Shown in pieces: positions 50,019 to 58,275 of a stretch of 64,000 nt of DNA. The position numbers and the translations under genes are program-made. The notes below the pieces were generated by a model. That model was given only the letters and a program-made list of their open reading frames with translations, was not told the origin of the DNA and searched no databases. The stretch is from Ruminococcus flavefaciens (GTDB lineage: Bacteria > Bacillota > Clostridia > Oscillospirales > Ruminococcaceae). Location of the stretch: positions 35,353-99,352 of the forward strand of contig DBXO01000039.1 in the NCBI GenBank assembly GCA_002309635.1, written 5' to 3'. Numbering within the stretch: the stretch's first letter is position 1; each line of letters begins with the position of its first letter.

Positions 50019-51056
50019 ATGATATACCGGACACCCGGATACTGCCGCGATTTCAGGTGCATCGCAGGAAACTGCAAAGACAGCTGCTGCAAGGGCTGGG
50101 AGATAGATATAGACGACGCTGCTGCAAGAAGATACGCCGAGGTAAAGGGAGAATTCGGCGAAAGACTGCGAAACAGCATCAGGGACGGCTCCTTTGTGCT
50201 CACCGAGGACGAGCGCTGCCCCTTTCTCAATGAAAAGGGGCTATGCGATATCTATACCGAGCTTGGCAAGGAAAGTCTCTGCCATATCTGCGCTGAGCAC
50301 CCACGCTACTTTGAGTGGTTCGGCACTGTCAAGGAGGGCGGCACCGGGCTTTGCTGCGAAGCCTCGGCGCAGCTTATACTCTCCCGCCCCTTTGTACTCT
50401 GCGAGGAGGAGATACCATTTGAGGAAGCCGCAGGTGACTACGATGACGAGCTTTTCAGCCTGCTCCTTGAAGCCCGCACAGCTATGCTTGACGCGGTCTG
50501 CAATGACGACATGCCTTTTTCGGAAGCTCTTTGCAGCGTCCTTGACATTGCGGCAAATGCGCAGAAGTACATAGATATCCCCATGACCGGAAACACAGCC
50601 GCCGCAGGCTGCCGTGAAGCTATGGCAGCCATATTCCGCTGCTTCTCGGAACTCGAACCTATCGACGAAAACTGGATACCCTATGTGCGCGGCTGTGCGG
50701 AAAAGCTCCACGGCGCTCCGGCACTGAAAGCCGGGTATATCCCATATCTGCGCAGGATAGCCGCCTATTTCCTGTTCAGGTACGTAATGAAAAGTGTATA
50801 CGACGGAAATGTTCTCGGATATGCGGAGCTTGCGGCGGTAAGCGTACTTTTCATCGCACAGCTGTACCGCTGCCGGGGCGAATGCAGCTTCGAGGACTGT
50901 GCCGGAATAGCAAAGGATTACTCCAAAGAAACGGAATACTGCGAGGAAAACACGGAAAAGCTTCTGGAGCTGTTCGGAACAGAGGACTTTTTCTCCGTAA
51001 ATACCCTGAAAGCCCTTATAGCAGAGTCTTTCGGAGAAAATGTGGACGGAATCTGA
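50019..51056 (+). CDS. FliB-family Cys-rich protein (annotated elsewhere as flagellin lysine-N-methylase)
   Basis: The 345-residue protein carries the N-terminal cysteine signature of the FliB/YkgJ-like families: C9, C14, C19 and the pair C23-C24 followed by KGWEIDID. Further Cys follow in RCPFLNEKGLCDIY, LCHICAEHPRY and GLCCEASA. These could bind a metal or Fe-S cluster. FliB methylates flagellin lysines in Salmonella, but many non-flagellated Clostridia carry this family, so the substrate here is unknown. No motility gene is in the window. The C-terminal half is helical and Cys-rich. The start is supported by CGGAGGG. Confidence 0.85.
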   Translation: MIYRTPGYCRDFRCIAGNCKDSCCKGWEIDIDDAAARRYAEVKGEFGERLRNSIRDGSFVLTEDERCPFLNEKGLCDIYTELGKESLCHICAEHPRYFEWFGTVKEGGTGLCCEASAQLILSRPFVLCEEEIPFEEAAGDYDDELFSLLLEARTAMLDAVCNDDMPFSEALCSVLDIAANAQKYIDIPMTGNTAAAGCREAMAAIFRCFSELEPIDENWIPYVRGCAEKLHGAPALKAGYIPYLRRIAAYFLFRYVMKSVYDGNVLGYAELAAVSVLFIAQLYRCRGECSFEDCAGIAKDYSKETEYCEENTEKLLELFGTEDFFSVNTLKALIAESFGENVDGI

Positions 51057-51093
51057 AAAAGCCTCTTGAAATGCGAAAAATATGTGAAATTCG

Positions 51094-51122
51094 TTGCAAT
51101 ATCATGTTCATTGTGCTATAAT
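51094..51122 (+). promoter_or_regulatory. Promoter of the tandem LRR genes
   Basis: TTGCAA (51094-51099), 17 bases, TATAAT (51117-51122), 38 bases before the ATG. Confidence 0.88.
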
Positions 51123-51159
51123 GTATGAGAATCATCATTTACGTGAGAGGGTAATATTT

Positions 51160-53451
51160 ATGTTAGAACGCAAAAAAATCGCAGCTTTTACAGCAGGCCT
51201 GCTCTTGTGCGCTTATGCGGCAGCTCCTGCATTGAACGCCTTTGCAGACGAGCCTGCCGCAACAACGCAGACTGCAACAGAAAAGGCAGAGGACTTAACA
51301 GAAGACGATGACGACATATCTGACAATGATGAAGACGCCGATGATACATATATAAAAAGCGGAGACTTCATGTATTCGCTGACCCACGACGGCACAGTTT
51401 GTATCGAAAGCTGCTCCAGCACTGCGGCAGTACTCATGGTACCCGATACTCTCGATGGCATAGCCGTTACAGAGCTTGGCGAAAAGGCTTTCGGAAGCGA
51501 CCCGTATGCTACTCCATTTACGGAGATACTGCTCCCCGCTTCAATAAACTATATCTCGGACAATAACCCCTTTGTTTACTGCACACAGCTCAAAAGCATA
51601 AGCGTTGACGCGGAAAACAAGGACTTCTGCACCGAGGACGGCATACTCTACTCAAAGTCAAAGGACAAGCTCATATGCTATCCTCCCATGAAAGGCGGAA
51701 ACACCTTTACTGTTCCCGATACAGTCAGGACCATCGGTACATCGGCAATGTACAACACAGGTCTCATCGAGGTAAATCTCCCCAAGGGGCTTGAAAATAT
51801 AAGCTTCTTCGCGCTTGCAGGACTTACAAGGATACTCAGTATAGATCTCAGCCAAACAAAGATAACCGAGATACACCCCTATGCATTTTCGGGCTGTACC
51901 GCCCTTAATGAGGTAAAGCTCCCCGATGACCTTACATATATCGGCGGCGGCGCTTTCTCGGGATGTACTGCTCTTAAGGATATAACGCTCCCCGATGCTC
52001 TCGTTGAGATAGGTCAGTACGCTTTCGTAAATACGGGGCTTACCGCCATAGTTATCCCCGACAATGTTGCGGAGATAGGCTACTGCGCTTTCGGCTATCA
52101 TTCCAACGAATATGAAAATATGGTAGCAGATGACAGCTTCACGCTGGTGGGAAAGATGAATTCGGCTGCTCAGAGGTATGCGACCGACAGCGACAGCGAA
52201 TATGATTACAAGAACAACTTTACATTCGTAACTCCCGAGGAATACCGTCAGATACAGGATTACCTCAATCTTGAAAGAAAGAAGTCAGGCGATTACGAGT
52301 ACGGCATTATCGACGGCGGAGCCGCTCTTACCTGCTGCTATTCCGATGAAAGCGGCGTGCTGACTGTCCCCGACGAGATAGACGGCAATAAGATAACCAA
52401 GATATACCCCAGCTGTTTTACTATTGTAAAGGCTTCGGAGATAGTGATACCTGACAGTGTCGAGGAGCTCAGGGAAATGGCTTTCCTCAACTGCACAGGC
52501 CTGAAAAAGATAACTCTCCCCGCAAATGTAAAATTCATCGGAGATCAGGCTTTTGACGGCTGTACCGCCCTCGAGGAGATCGAGATCTGCGGAGCAGAAA
52601 CTATCGGCAACCGCGTATTCTGCGACTGCACTGCACTTAAAACTGTGAAGATATCGGGCAGTATCAAGGATTGGAACGACGACGAGCCCTTTATATTCTG
52701 TACCGCTCTCGAGGATATAAACATCAGCGGCGACGGTATCTACTGCACCGACAACGGTATCATGTACAGCAGTGACAAGACCGTTATCGCTGCTTATCCT
52801 GCTGCAAAGCAGGGCAGGAGCTTTACTGCTTCCCCGGACGTTACCGAGATCAAGCAGTCAGCTTTCGCAAACAGTAAGTACCTTGAAAGCGTAAAGCTCC
52901 CCAATGTTAAGATAATCAATCCCTACGCTTTCGAGAGCTGCTTGAAGCTCAAAAGTATAGATGTGTCGGATTCGCTCAGGAAACTGGACACTGACGCTCT
53001 TTACGACTGCAAGGAGCTGAAAAGTCTCCGTCTGCCAAAGTCCCTTACGGAGATCGGCGAATGTGCTTTCGGCTACTGCTATCATGAATCCGCCGATTCT
53101 GAAAACAGCGATGTAGCCGACGAACTGGTCAAGGGCTTCACACTCTATGCTCCGAAGGATTCCGAGGCGTATAAGTTCGCCAAGGAGGCAGGTATAAAGG
53201 TAGTTACAGGTACCACGAAGCTTTTCGGAAAGAATATTTCCTCTGCTTTCGTTTACTCTGTGCTTGGACTTTTAATAGCTGCTCTCATTGCAGTGGTCAG
53301 CGCCTTTGTGGGCAAAAAGATAAAGAGCAGAACCTCAGGCAAGCCCTCCTCCACAAAGTCAGACAATGATGATAACGATGAAGAGGAAGAGAATACCGCG
53401 GAAGACGAAGACGACGAGGAGGACAAGAACAGTGATGAAGACGATGAATAA
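51160..53451 (+). CDS. Membrane-anchored BspA-type LRR surface protein (copy 1)
   Basis: The 763-residue protein has a signal peptide (about 1-28, ending AFA), an acidic spacer (TEDDDDISDNDEDAD), and two LRR_5 arrays. The first covers about 75-310 and the second about 365-675, with repeats such as LPDDLTYIGGGAFSGCTALK and VKFIGDQAFDGCTALEEIEI. Between them is a short TFVTPEEYRQIQDYL helix. Near the end a membrane segment (AFVYSVLGLLIAALIAVVSAFVG, about 692-714) is followed by a very acidic cytosolic tail of Asp/Glu/Asn. The architecture is that of a surface recognition or adhesion protein. It overlaps the next, related gene by 17 bases. Confidence 0.88.
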   Translation: MLERKKIAAFTAGLLLCAYAAAPALNAFADEPAATTQTATEKAEDLTEDDDDISDNDEDADDTYIKSGDFMYSLTHDGTVCIESCSSTAAVLMVPDTLDGIAVTELGEKAFGSDPYATPFTEILLPASINYISDNNPFVYCTQLKSISVDAENKDFCTEDGILYSKSKDKLICYPPMKGGNTFTVPDTVRTIGTSAMYNTGLIEVNLPKGLENISFFALAGLTRILSIDLSQTKITEIHPYAFSGCTALNEVKLPDDLTYIGGGAFSGCTALKDITLPDALVEIGQYAFVNTGLTAIVIPDNVAEIGYCAFGYHSNEYENMVADDSFTLVGKMNSAAQRYATDSDSEYDYKNNFTFVTPEEYRQIQDYLNLERKKSGDYEYGIIDGGAALTCCYSDESGVLTVPDEIDGNKITKIYPSCFTIVKASEIVIPDSVEELREMAFLNCTGLKKITLPANVKFIGDQAFDGCTALEEIEICGAETIGNRVFCDCTALKTVKISGSIKDWNDDEPFIFCTALEDINISGDGIYCTDNGIMYSSDKTVIAAYPAAKQGRSFTASPDVTEIKQSAFANSKYLESVKLPNVKIINPYAFESCLKLKSIDVSDSLRKLDTDALYDCKELKSLRLPKSLTEIGECAFGYCYHESADSENSDVADELVKGFTLYAPKDSEAYKFAKEAGIKVVTGTTKLFGKNISSAFVYSVLGLLIAALIAVVSAFVGKKIKSRTSGKPSSTKSDNDDNDEEEENTAEDEDDEEDKNSDEDDE

Positions 53452-54874
53452 GCTTGCCGCTCTCCTGGCCGCAGGCATCACCGCTGTATGCTGTCTGCCT
53501 GTGAATGCTTTCGCTGACCAGCTTCAGAGTGCAGAGAATACTCTCTACGACGGCTCTTTCTACTATGAGCTCAACGATGACAAAACATATACAATAACAA
53601 GGTGCTCGGCTATAGTTGTTACCGAGGTGCCGTCCATACGCAACGGTACGGCTATCACACGTATCGGCGAAGGCGCTTTTGCGGACTGTACAGGTATAAG
53701 CACCCTTACTATCCCCGATTCTGTAACTGTTATCGAGAAGAACGCCTTTTACTGCTGCCCCGCGCTTAAATCCGTGACTCTCCCCCGCAAGCTCAAAAGC
53801 CTCGGTGATCACGCTTTTTTCAGCTGCAACTCCCTTGAAAGCATAGAGATACCCGATACTCTCACAAAGATAGAGCCTTATACCTTTGCACTCTGTGATA
53901 ACCTCAGCGAGATAAAGCTGGGCGAAAAGGTCTCTGAGCTTGGCGAATACGCTTTCTATCGGTGCAGCAAGGTCAGTGAGGTAAAGCTCCCTGCTTCACT
54001 TGAAACTATCGGCGACAACGCCATGGGAAGCTGGTTCTCGATAAAGGATATCGATACCTCAGCAAACAACAGCTTTGTCTTCGAGGACAGCATGCTCATG
54101 GACAAGTCCAAAAAGAAGATATACCGCGCTTCTACTGAGATAAGCGATGAGATAACCATACCTCAGGGCGCGGATACCATATGCTCGGGTGCGTTTTCCA
54201 CCTGCGCAAAGCTTACCGGAGTGCATATCCCCTCCTCTGTTCAGACCATAGGCGACGAGGCTTTCAGCTACTGCTCGGAACTGAAAAATGTGGATTTCTC
54301 CGAGGGGCTCAGGACTATTGGCTTCGGAGCTTTCATGTTCGATCAGAATATCCTTTCACTGTCTATACCCACAACTGTGGAACTCATAGACGAGAAAGCC
54401 TTCTCCTACTGCATGAAGCTCAATAAGCTCATTCTCCCGGAGGGCGTAAAAACTATCGGCACTGACGCATTTATCGTGTGTGACGAGCTCAGACAGGTAA
54501 GCATTCCCAAGAGCGTGACCTCGATCGGCGACGACGCTTTCGGCTATACCGTTGAAAACTCCCAGAGGCAGCGCCTTGACGGGTTCGGCCTCAGTGTATT
54601 CTCGGGCTCGGCAGGTGAAAAGTACGCAAAGTCAGAAAAGGTGAAGTATACCGTTACCGACGTGAATATCAAGCGCATTGCTTTCATCGCGGCTATGATT
54701 GGTTTTATCGCTGCCGCTCTCGTTTTTGCGGCTGTACTCATGAACCGAAGCAGGAAGACCGCTTCGTCAGGCGCCCGCAAAGCCGCCAAAAAGGCTAAGG
54801 AGCTGGCTGAGGAGAAGAATTACAAGAAGATCATGGACGATGAAAAAGACAAATCCGACGAAGAAGATAAGTGA
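53435..54874 (+). CDS. Membrane-anchored BspA-type LRR surface protein (copy 2)
   Basis: The 479-residue chain is the shorter paralogue of the preceding gene. It has a signal peptide (about 1-27, ending AFA) and LRR_5 repeats from about 60 to 395 (SLGDHAFFSCNSLESIEIPD, TIGDEAFSYCSELKNVDFSE). A membrane segment IAFIAAMIGFIAAALVFAAVLM (about 412-433) is followed by a basic then acidic cytosolic tail, with KKAKELAEEKNYKK before DEKDKSDEEDK. The ATG at 53435 lies inside the last codons of copy 1; GAGGAGG is 12 bases before it. The two are probably made in fixed ratio. Confidence 0.87.
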   Translation: MKTMNKLAALLAAGITAVCCLPVNAFADQLQSAENTLYDGSFYYELNDDKTYTITRCSAIVVTEVPSIRNGTAITRIGEGAFADCTGISTLTIPDSVTVIEKNAFYCCPALKSVTLPRKLKSLGDHAFFSCNSLESIEIPDTLTKIEPYTFALCDNLSEIKLGEKVSELGEYAFYRCSKVSEVKLPASLETIGDNAMGSWFSIKDIDTSANNSFVFEDSMLMDKSKKKIYRASTEISDEITIPQGADTICSGAFSTCAKLTGVHIPSSVQTIGDEAFSYCSELKNVDFSEGLRTIGFGAFMFDQNILSLSIPTTVELIDEKAFSYCMKLNKLILPEGVKTIGTDAFIVCDELRQVSIPKSVTSIGDDAFGYTVENSQRQRLDGFGLSVFSGSAGEKYAKSEKVKYTVTDVNIKRIAFIAAMIGFIAAALVFAAVLMNRSRKTASSGARKAAKKAKELAEEKNYKKIMDDEKDKSDEEDK

Positions 54875-54927
54875 GCAGTGATCATTTCAAACTGCCTGTT
54901 TCCAGTGTATACCTGATATGTATAACA

Positions 54928-54976
54928 AAACCGCTGTTACTGTAAGTATTTCACAATAACAGCGGTTTATTTTTTT
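54928..54976 (+). terminator. Terminator after the LRR pair
   Basis: AAACCGCTGTTA pairs perfectly with TAACAGCGGTTT (12 bp, loop of 17), then ATTTTTTT. Confidence 0.88.
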
Positions 54977-55079
54977 GCAATACACAGTATCTCTTTCAAT
55001 ACTCAGTGTTTTTGCATTGTATCTTTCCCTATTTCAGCCCTGTTACAGAAGCTGCTGTAATTCTGATCCGTCTGCGGGA

Positions 55080-55496
55080 TCATGCATTTGGAATTCCTTG
55101 TTTCTTGATAATATCATTCCTGCCGACTTGCTTTCTGTCGATGCCGCTAAGGAATATTCCTGCATTCGCTCCCTCGGATATGCTGTCGCAGACATTGCGG
55201 AACTGCTCGATACCTGTTATTACCGCAGGCGTCTCGGTATTTCCGTGAACTACAACGACTGCGTCGCCTACATGGAAAACTCCGCCTGTAACTGTTCCGA
55301 TAATTCCTAATCCCTTTCCGATTATCGTCATAATGTCACTGACCACGAACTCGGCATAGGTGCCGTCGGTCACTCCCGACTGCGGCGTGTAGTACTGCTC
55401 GTACTCGCGGAGTTCCTTTTCGTCATCGGTCATAAAGCCCGTATCCGCTGATTCACGGTTGAAGAGCTTATCCTTGATATTATCCAGTAATCCCAT
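55080..55496 (-). CDS. Stand-alone EF-Tu domain-2-like beta-barrel protein
   Basis: The 138-residue protein starts at the ATG at 55496 (AGAGGTG 6 bases upstream). Its first 45 residues are charged (DNIKDKLFNRESADTG, ELREYEQYY). From about residue 50 it reads like domain 2 of elongation factor Tu: DIMTIIGKGLGIIGTVTGGV, FHVGDAVVVVHG, ITGIEQFRNVCDSISEGANA and GIFLSGIDRKQVGRNDI, each matching the order of EF-Tu's DVFTITGRGTVVTGRV, VGDEVEIVG, VTGIEMFRK, AGDNVGLLLRGIDR. There is no GTPase domain. Domain 2 in EF-Tu contacts aminoacyl-tRNA and 16S rRNA, so an RNA or ribosome role is possible (inference). Confidence 0.82.
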   Translation of the reverse strand: MGLLDNIKDKLFNRESADTGFMTDDEKELREYEQYYTPQSGVTDGTYAEFVVSDIMTIIGKGLGIIGTVTGGVFHVGDAVVVVHGNTETPAVITGIEQFRNVCDSISEGANAGIFLSGIDRKQVGRNDIIKKQGIPNA

Positions 55497-55529
55497 AGTA
55501 TACACCTCTTTCAGTTCGTTATGGTAAGC

Positions 55530-55970
55530 TTATCTTGAATGAATGTCACGCTGCTCCACAGCAAGCCTGTCGCACCGCTCGTTTTCGGGGTGGCCTGCGT
55601 GCCCCTTTACCCAGTTGAATGTTACGTCGTGCTTTTCAAGGAGCGGCAGGAGCTGCTCCCACAGGTCAACATTCAGAGCAGGCTTCTTGTCGGACTTTAT
55701 CCAGCCCTTTTTCTTCCAGCCGTAGACCCAGCCCTTTGTTATACTGTCAACTACATACTTGCTGTCGGTAGTCAGTATCACCCTGCATGGCTCTTTCAGC
55801 GCGGAAAGTCCGGTTATTACGCCGAGAAGCTCCATTCTGTTGTTGGTGGTGGCGCTGTCGCCGCCCGAGAGCTCCTTTTCCACGGTGCCGAAGCGGAGCA
55901 CCACTCCGTACCCACCCGGGCCGGGGTTGCCGCTGCATGCGCCGTCCGTGAATATTTCGACTGTTTTGAT
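55530..55970 (-). CDS. rnhA: Ribonuclease HI, apparent ATC start
   Basis: RNase HI removes RNA from RNA-DNA hybrids. The complete 146-residue enzyme needs to start at the ATC at 55970: in frame from there it reads KTVEIFTDGACSGNPGPGGY, holding the first catalytic Asp. Then come Glu in NNRMELLGVI, Asp in TTDSKYVVDS, HAGHPENERCDRLA with the fourth Asp, and a normal ending. AAGGGG lies 7 bases before the ATC. Upstream in frame are only AGG CTA ACG GCT TAT TTA AGG GGT GAT ACT after a TAA. The first standard start (GTG, 55907 or 55904) would delete the first catalytic residue. A sequence error changing ATG to ATC would equally explain this. Confidence 0.88.
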   Translation of the reverse strand: MKTVEIFTDGACSGNPGPGGYGVVLRFGTVEKELSGGDSATTNNRMELLGVITGLSALKEPCRVILTTDSKYVVDSITKGWVYGWKKKGWIKSDKKPALNVDLWEQLLPLLEKHDVTFNWVKGHAGHPENERCDRLAVEQRDIHSR

Positions 55971-55999
55971 AGTATCACCCCTTAAATAAGCCGTTAGCC

Positions 56000-56011
56000 T
56001 TTAGCTATTAG
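56000..56011 (-). repeat. Left arm of an imperfect inverted repeat flanking an AT-rich gene
   Basis: The minus strand reads CTAATAGCTAAA here. The plus strand reads CTAATGGCTAAA at 56752-56763 (11 of 12 identical), so the arms are inverted around the unknown gene at 56053-56535. Confidence 0.45.
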
Positions 56012-56052
56012 AAAGCGGCTTCGCCGCCCCCTGCAATGGGCTGCGACAAAAA

Positions 56053-56535
56053 TCAGAATTTACGTTTCAATATGAGAATACCGCCGTCATCTGCAAGCAC
56101 AAAAAAATCTCCGTCATAGCTGAAGCCGCATAAATATGCATCATAACAATCATAAATCAATTTTTTGTTAAACAAGCCGCTTACAAAATATATTTTCATA
56201 ATATGCTCATCACTTGTTTTTACAATAACTTTTTCGCCTTTTGCAGTTGTATTTGGGATACTGCCGCCATACTCTCCGGCGAGAGACAGCTCCTCATCCG
56301 GTAATTTATCACAGTATGCAATCAATTCCTTATCATCAAAAGCAATGTTGCAGTCTTCAATATTTCCGTTATTACAGTCAACAATCGTAGTTCTTTGAGC
56401 AGATATAACTATCATTTTCCCAAGCTGTTCTTTTGAAAATGCGAGCCACTCAAAACCACCGACAGAGAAATTCGCAGTTATTTCCCAATTCTTTATATTT
56501 TTACAAGCATTATATACATCTGTTGATGACATCAT
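56053..56535 (-). CDS. Unknown AT-rich gene between repeat elements
   Basis: The 160-residue protein is not recognised. It is soluble, with NFSVGGFEWLAFSKEQLGKM near the start and strands such as AYLCGFSYDGDFFVLADDGG at the end; the alternation of aromatic strands looks like an all-beta or immunity-protein-like fold, but this is not established. Codon use is clearly more AT-rich than the flanking genes (runs such as AAAAATATAAAGAATT). GGAGG lies 8 bases before the ATG. It is bounded on both sides by repeat-like sequence, which suggests a transferred cassette. Confidence 0.7.
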   Translation of the reverse strand: MMSSTDVYNACKNIKNWEITANFSVGGFEWLAFSKEQLGKMIVISAQRTTIVDCNNGNIEDCNIAFDDKELIAYCDKLPDEELSLAGEYGGSIPNTTAKGEKVIVKTSDEHIMKIYFVSGLFNKKLIYDCYDAYLCGFSYDGDFFVLADDGGILILKRKF

Positions 56536-56643
56536 ACTGTGTTACCTCCATTAATTCCGATAAACAACCGCAATAATCGACGTACTTTCTAATATCATTC
56601 TGCATTAAAACAAGTGTAAAAACTCAATGGTTGGTTATTATTA

Positions 56644-56720
56644 GGGGGCGATGCCCACATCGCCCCGTTATTTCAATCATTTATGCGTTATTGACACGGG
56701 CGAACAATGTGCGCCCCTAC
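56644..56720. repeat. REP-like palindromic repeat element
   Basis: Two GC-rich palindromes sit close together: GGGGCGATG-CCCA-CATCGCCCC (about 56645-56666) and GGGCG-AACAATGTG-CGCCC (about 56698-56715, within TTGACACGGGCGAACAATGT). The style matches small dispersed palindromic repeats found in many Clostridia. It stands between the AT-rich gene and proS and encodes nothing. Confidence 0.6.
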
Positions 56721-56763
56721 AATTCCAAATTAAACAAGCCTTACCTGCAAGCTAATGGCTAAA

Positions 56764-58206
56764 TCAATAAGCCTTGCCCCAGTATACCATGCACTTTGCA
56801 GGTTTGCCGCAGCATACGCACTTGTCGCTGAGATGCTCCTGCTCGAAGGGGATACATCTTGAGCCTACGCCTGTCTTTTCCTTTACCTCGTCCTCGCATG
56901 CCTCTTCGCCGCACCACATTGCCTTGATGAAGCCGTCGCCCTTTTCAAGCGACTTGTTTATCTCTTCGATAGTTGTGCATGCGTATGTTCTGTTTGCACG
57001 GTTCTCGGCTGCCTTGTTGAACATACCCTCGGGTATCTCCTTTTCAAGAAGCGCCTTTACATATACTGCAAGGTCGCCAAGTGCTACGGTCTTCTTCTCG
57101 CCGCTGTAGCGTACAGCTACGATACACTGATTCTCCTCGATATCACGGGGACCTATCTCGATACGTACAGGTACGCCCTTCATCTCGTACTCAGAGAACT
57201 TCCAGCCAGGTGAATTCTCGCTGTCGTCAAGCTTTACCCTGATGCCCGCAGCCTTGAGCTCGCTGAAAAGCTCACCTGCCTTTTCGAGAACGCCCTCCTT
57301 ATGCTGGGCGATAGGTACGATAACTGCCTGTACAGGAGCTACAGCAGGAGGAAGTACAAGTCCGCTGTTGTCGCCGTGTGTCATTATTACTGCACCGATA
57401 AGACGTGTAGTTACGCCCCAGCTTGTCTGGTGGGGATTGACTCTCTTGTTTTCCTTGTCGGTATACTCTATTCCGAATGCCTTTGCAAAGCCGTCGCCGA
57501 AATAATGCGAGGTGCCTGCCTGAAGTGCCTTGCCGTCGTGCATGAGAGCCTCGATAGCGTAAGTGGAAACTGCTCCAGCAAACTTGTCGCTCTCTGTCTT
57601 CTTGCCCTTTATAACAGGCATTGCAAGTGACTTCTCGCAGAAATCAGCGTATACGTTGAGCATGCGCTCTGTTTCCTCGATAGCCTCCTCGGCTGTTGCA
57701 TGGATAGTGTGACCCTCCTGCCACAGGAACTCTCTTGAACGCAGGAAAGGACGTGTGGTCTTCTCCCAGCGAACAACGCTTACCCACTGGTTGTAGAGCT
57801 TGGGCAGGTCGCGGTAGGAATGTACGATATTCGCGTAGTGCTCGCAGAAAAGAGTCTCCGAAGTAGGACGGACGCAGAGTCTGTCCTCCAGCTTCTCGTT
57901 TCCGCCGTGAGTTACCCACGCAACCTCGGGAGCGAAGCCCTCAACGTGGTCCTTTTCCTTCTGGAGAAGGCTCTCGGGAATGAACATAGGCATGCATACG
58001 TTCTCATGGCCTGTCTCCTTGAAGGTGGTGTCGAGTATCCTCTGCATGTTTTCCCATATCGCATAGCCGTATGGACGTATTACCATACAGCCCTTTACAC
58101 TTGTATATTCAATAAGCTCTGCCTTTTTGCAGATGTCTGTATACCACTGAGCAAAATCCTCATCCATTGAGGTTATCTCAGATACCAGCTTTTTATCCTT
58201 TGCCAT
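56764..58206 (-). CDS. proS: Prolyl-tRNA synthetase (archaeal/eukaryotic-like type)
   Basis: ProS charges tRNA-Pro. The 480-residue protein is the shorter class lacking the editing insertion of the bacterial type. It has motif 1 around KGCMVIRPYGYAIWENM, motif 2 in CVRPTSETLFCEHY and RWEKTTRPFLRSREFLWQEGHT, motif 3 near HGDNSGLVLPPAVAP, and a C-terminal zinc-like domain with Cys in DKCVCCGKPAKCMVYWGKAY. Only this class ends with a YWGKAY-type tail. AGAGGT precedes the ATG; no T-box leader is present. Confidence 0.97.
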   Translation of the reverse strand: MAKDKKLVSEITSMDEDFAQWYTDICKKAELIEYTSVKGCMVIRPYGYAIWENMQRILDTTFKETGHENVCMPMFIPESLLQKEKDHVEGFAPEVAWVTHGGNEKLEDRLCVRPTSETLFCEHYANIVHSYRDLPKLYNQWVSVVRWEKTTRPFLRSREFLWQEGHTIHATAEEAIEETERMLNVYADFCEKSLAMPVIKGKKTESDKFAGAVSTYAIEALMHDGKALQAGTSHYFGDGFAKAFGIEYTDKENKRVNPHQTSWGVTTRLIGAVIMTHGDNSGLVLPPAVAPVQAVIVPIAQHKEGVLEKAGELFSELKAAGIRVKLDDSENSPGWKFSEYEMKGVPVRIEIGPRDIEENQCIVAVRYSGEKKTVALGDLAVYVKALLEKEIPEGMFNKAAENRANRTYACTTIEEINKSLEKGDGFIKAMWCGEEACEDEVKEKTGVGSRCIPFEQEHLSDKCVCCGKPAKCMVYWGKAY

Positions 58207-58242
58207 AAATTATGACCTCTTTCTGTAATATTAAGTACTATA

Positions 58243-58271
58243 ATTATATCATCTCTGCATGATATTGTCAA
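58243..58271 (-). promoter_or_regulatory. Promoter of proS
   Basis: On the minus strand perfect TTGACA (58271-58266) and TATAAT (58248-58243) with 17 bases between, 36 bases before the ATG. The leader is too short for a T-box. Confidence 0.93.
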
Positions 58272-58275
58272 TCCG

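Noticed and set aside
58207..58275. T-box leader for proS
   Set aside because: Only about 30 bases separate the likely transcription start and the ATG, too few for a T-box.
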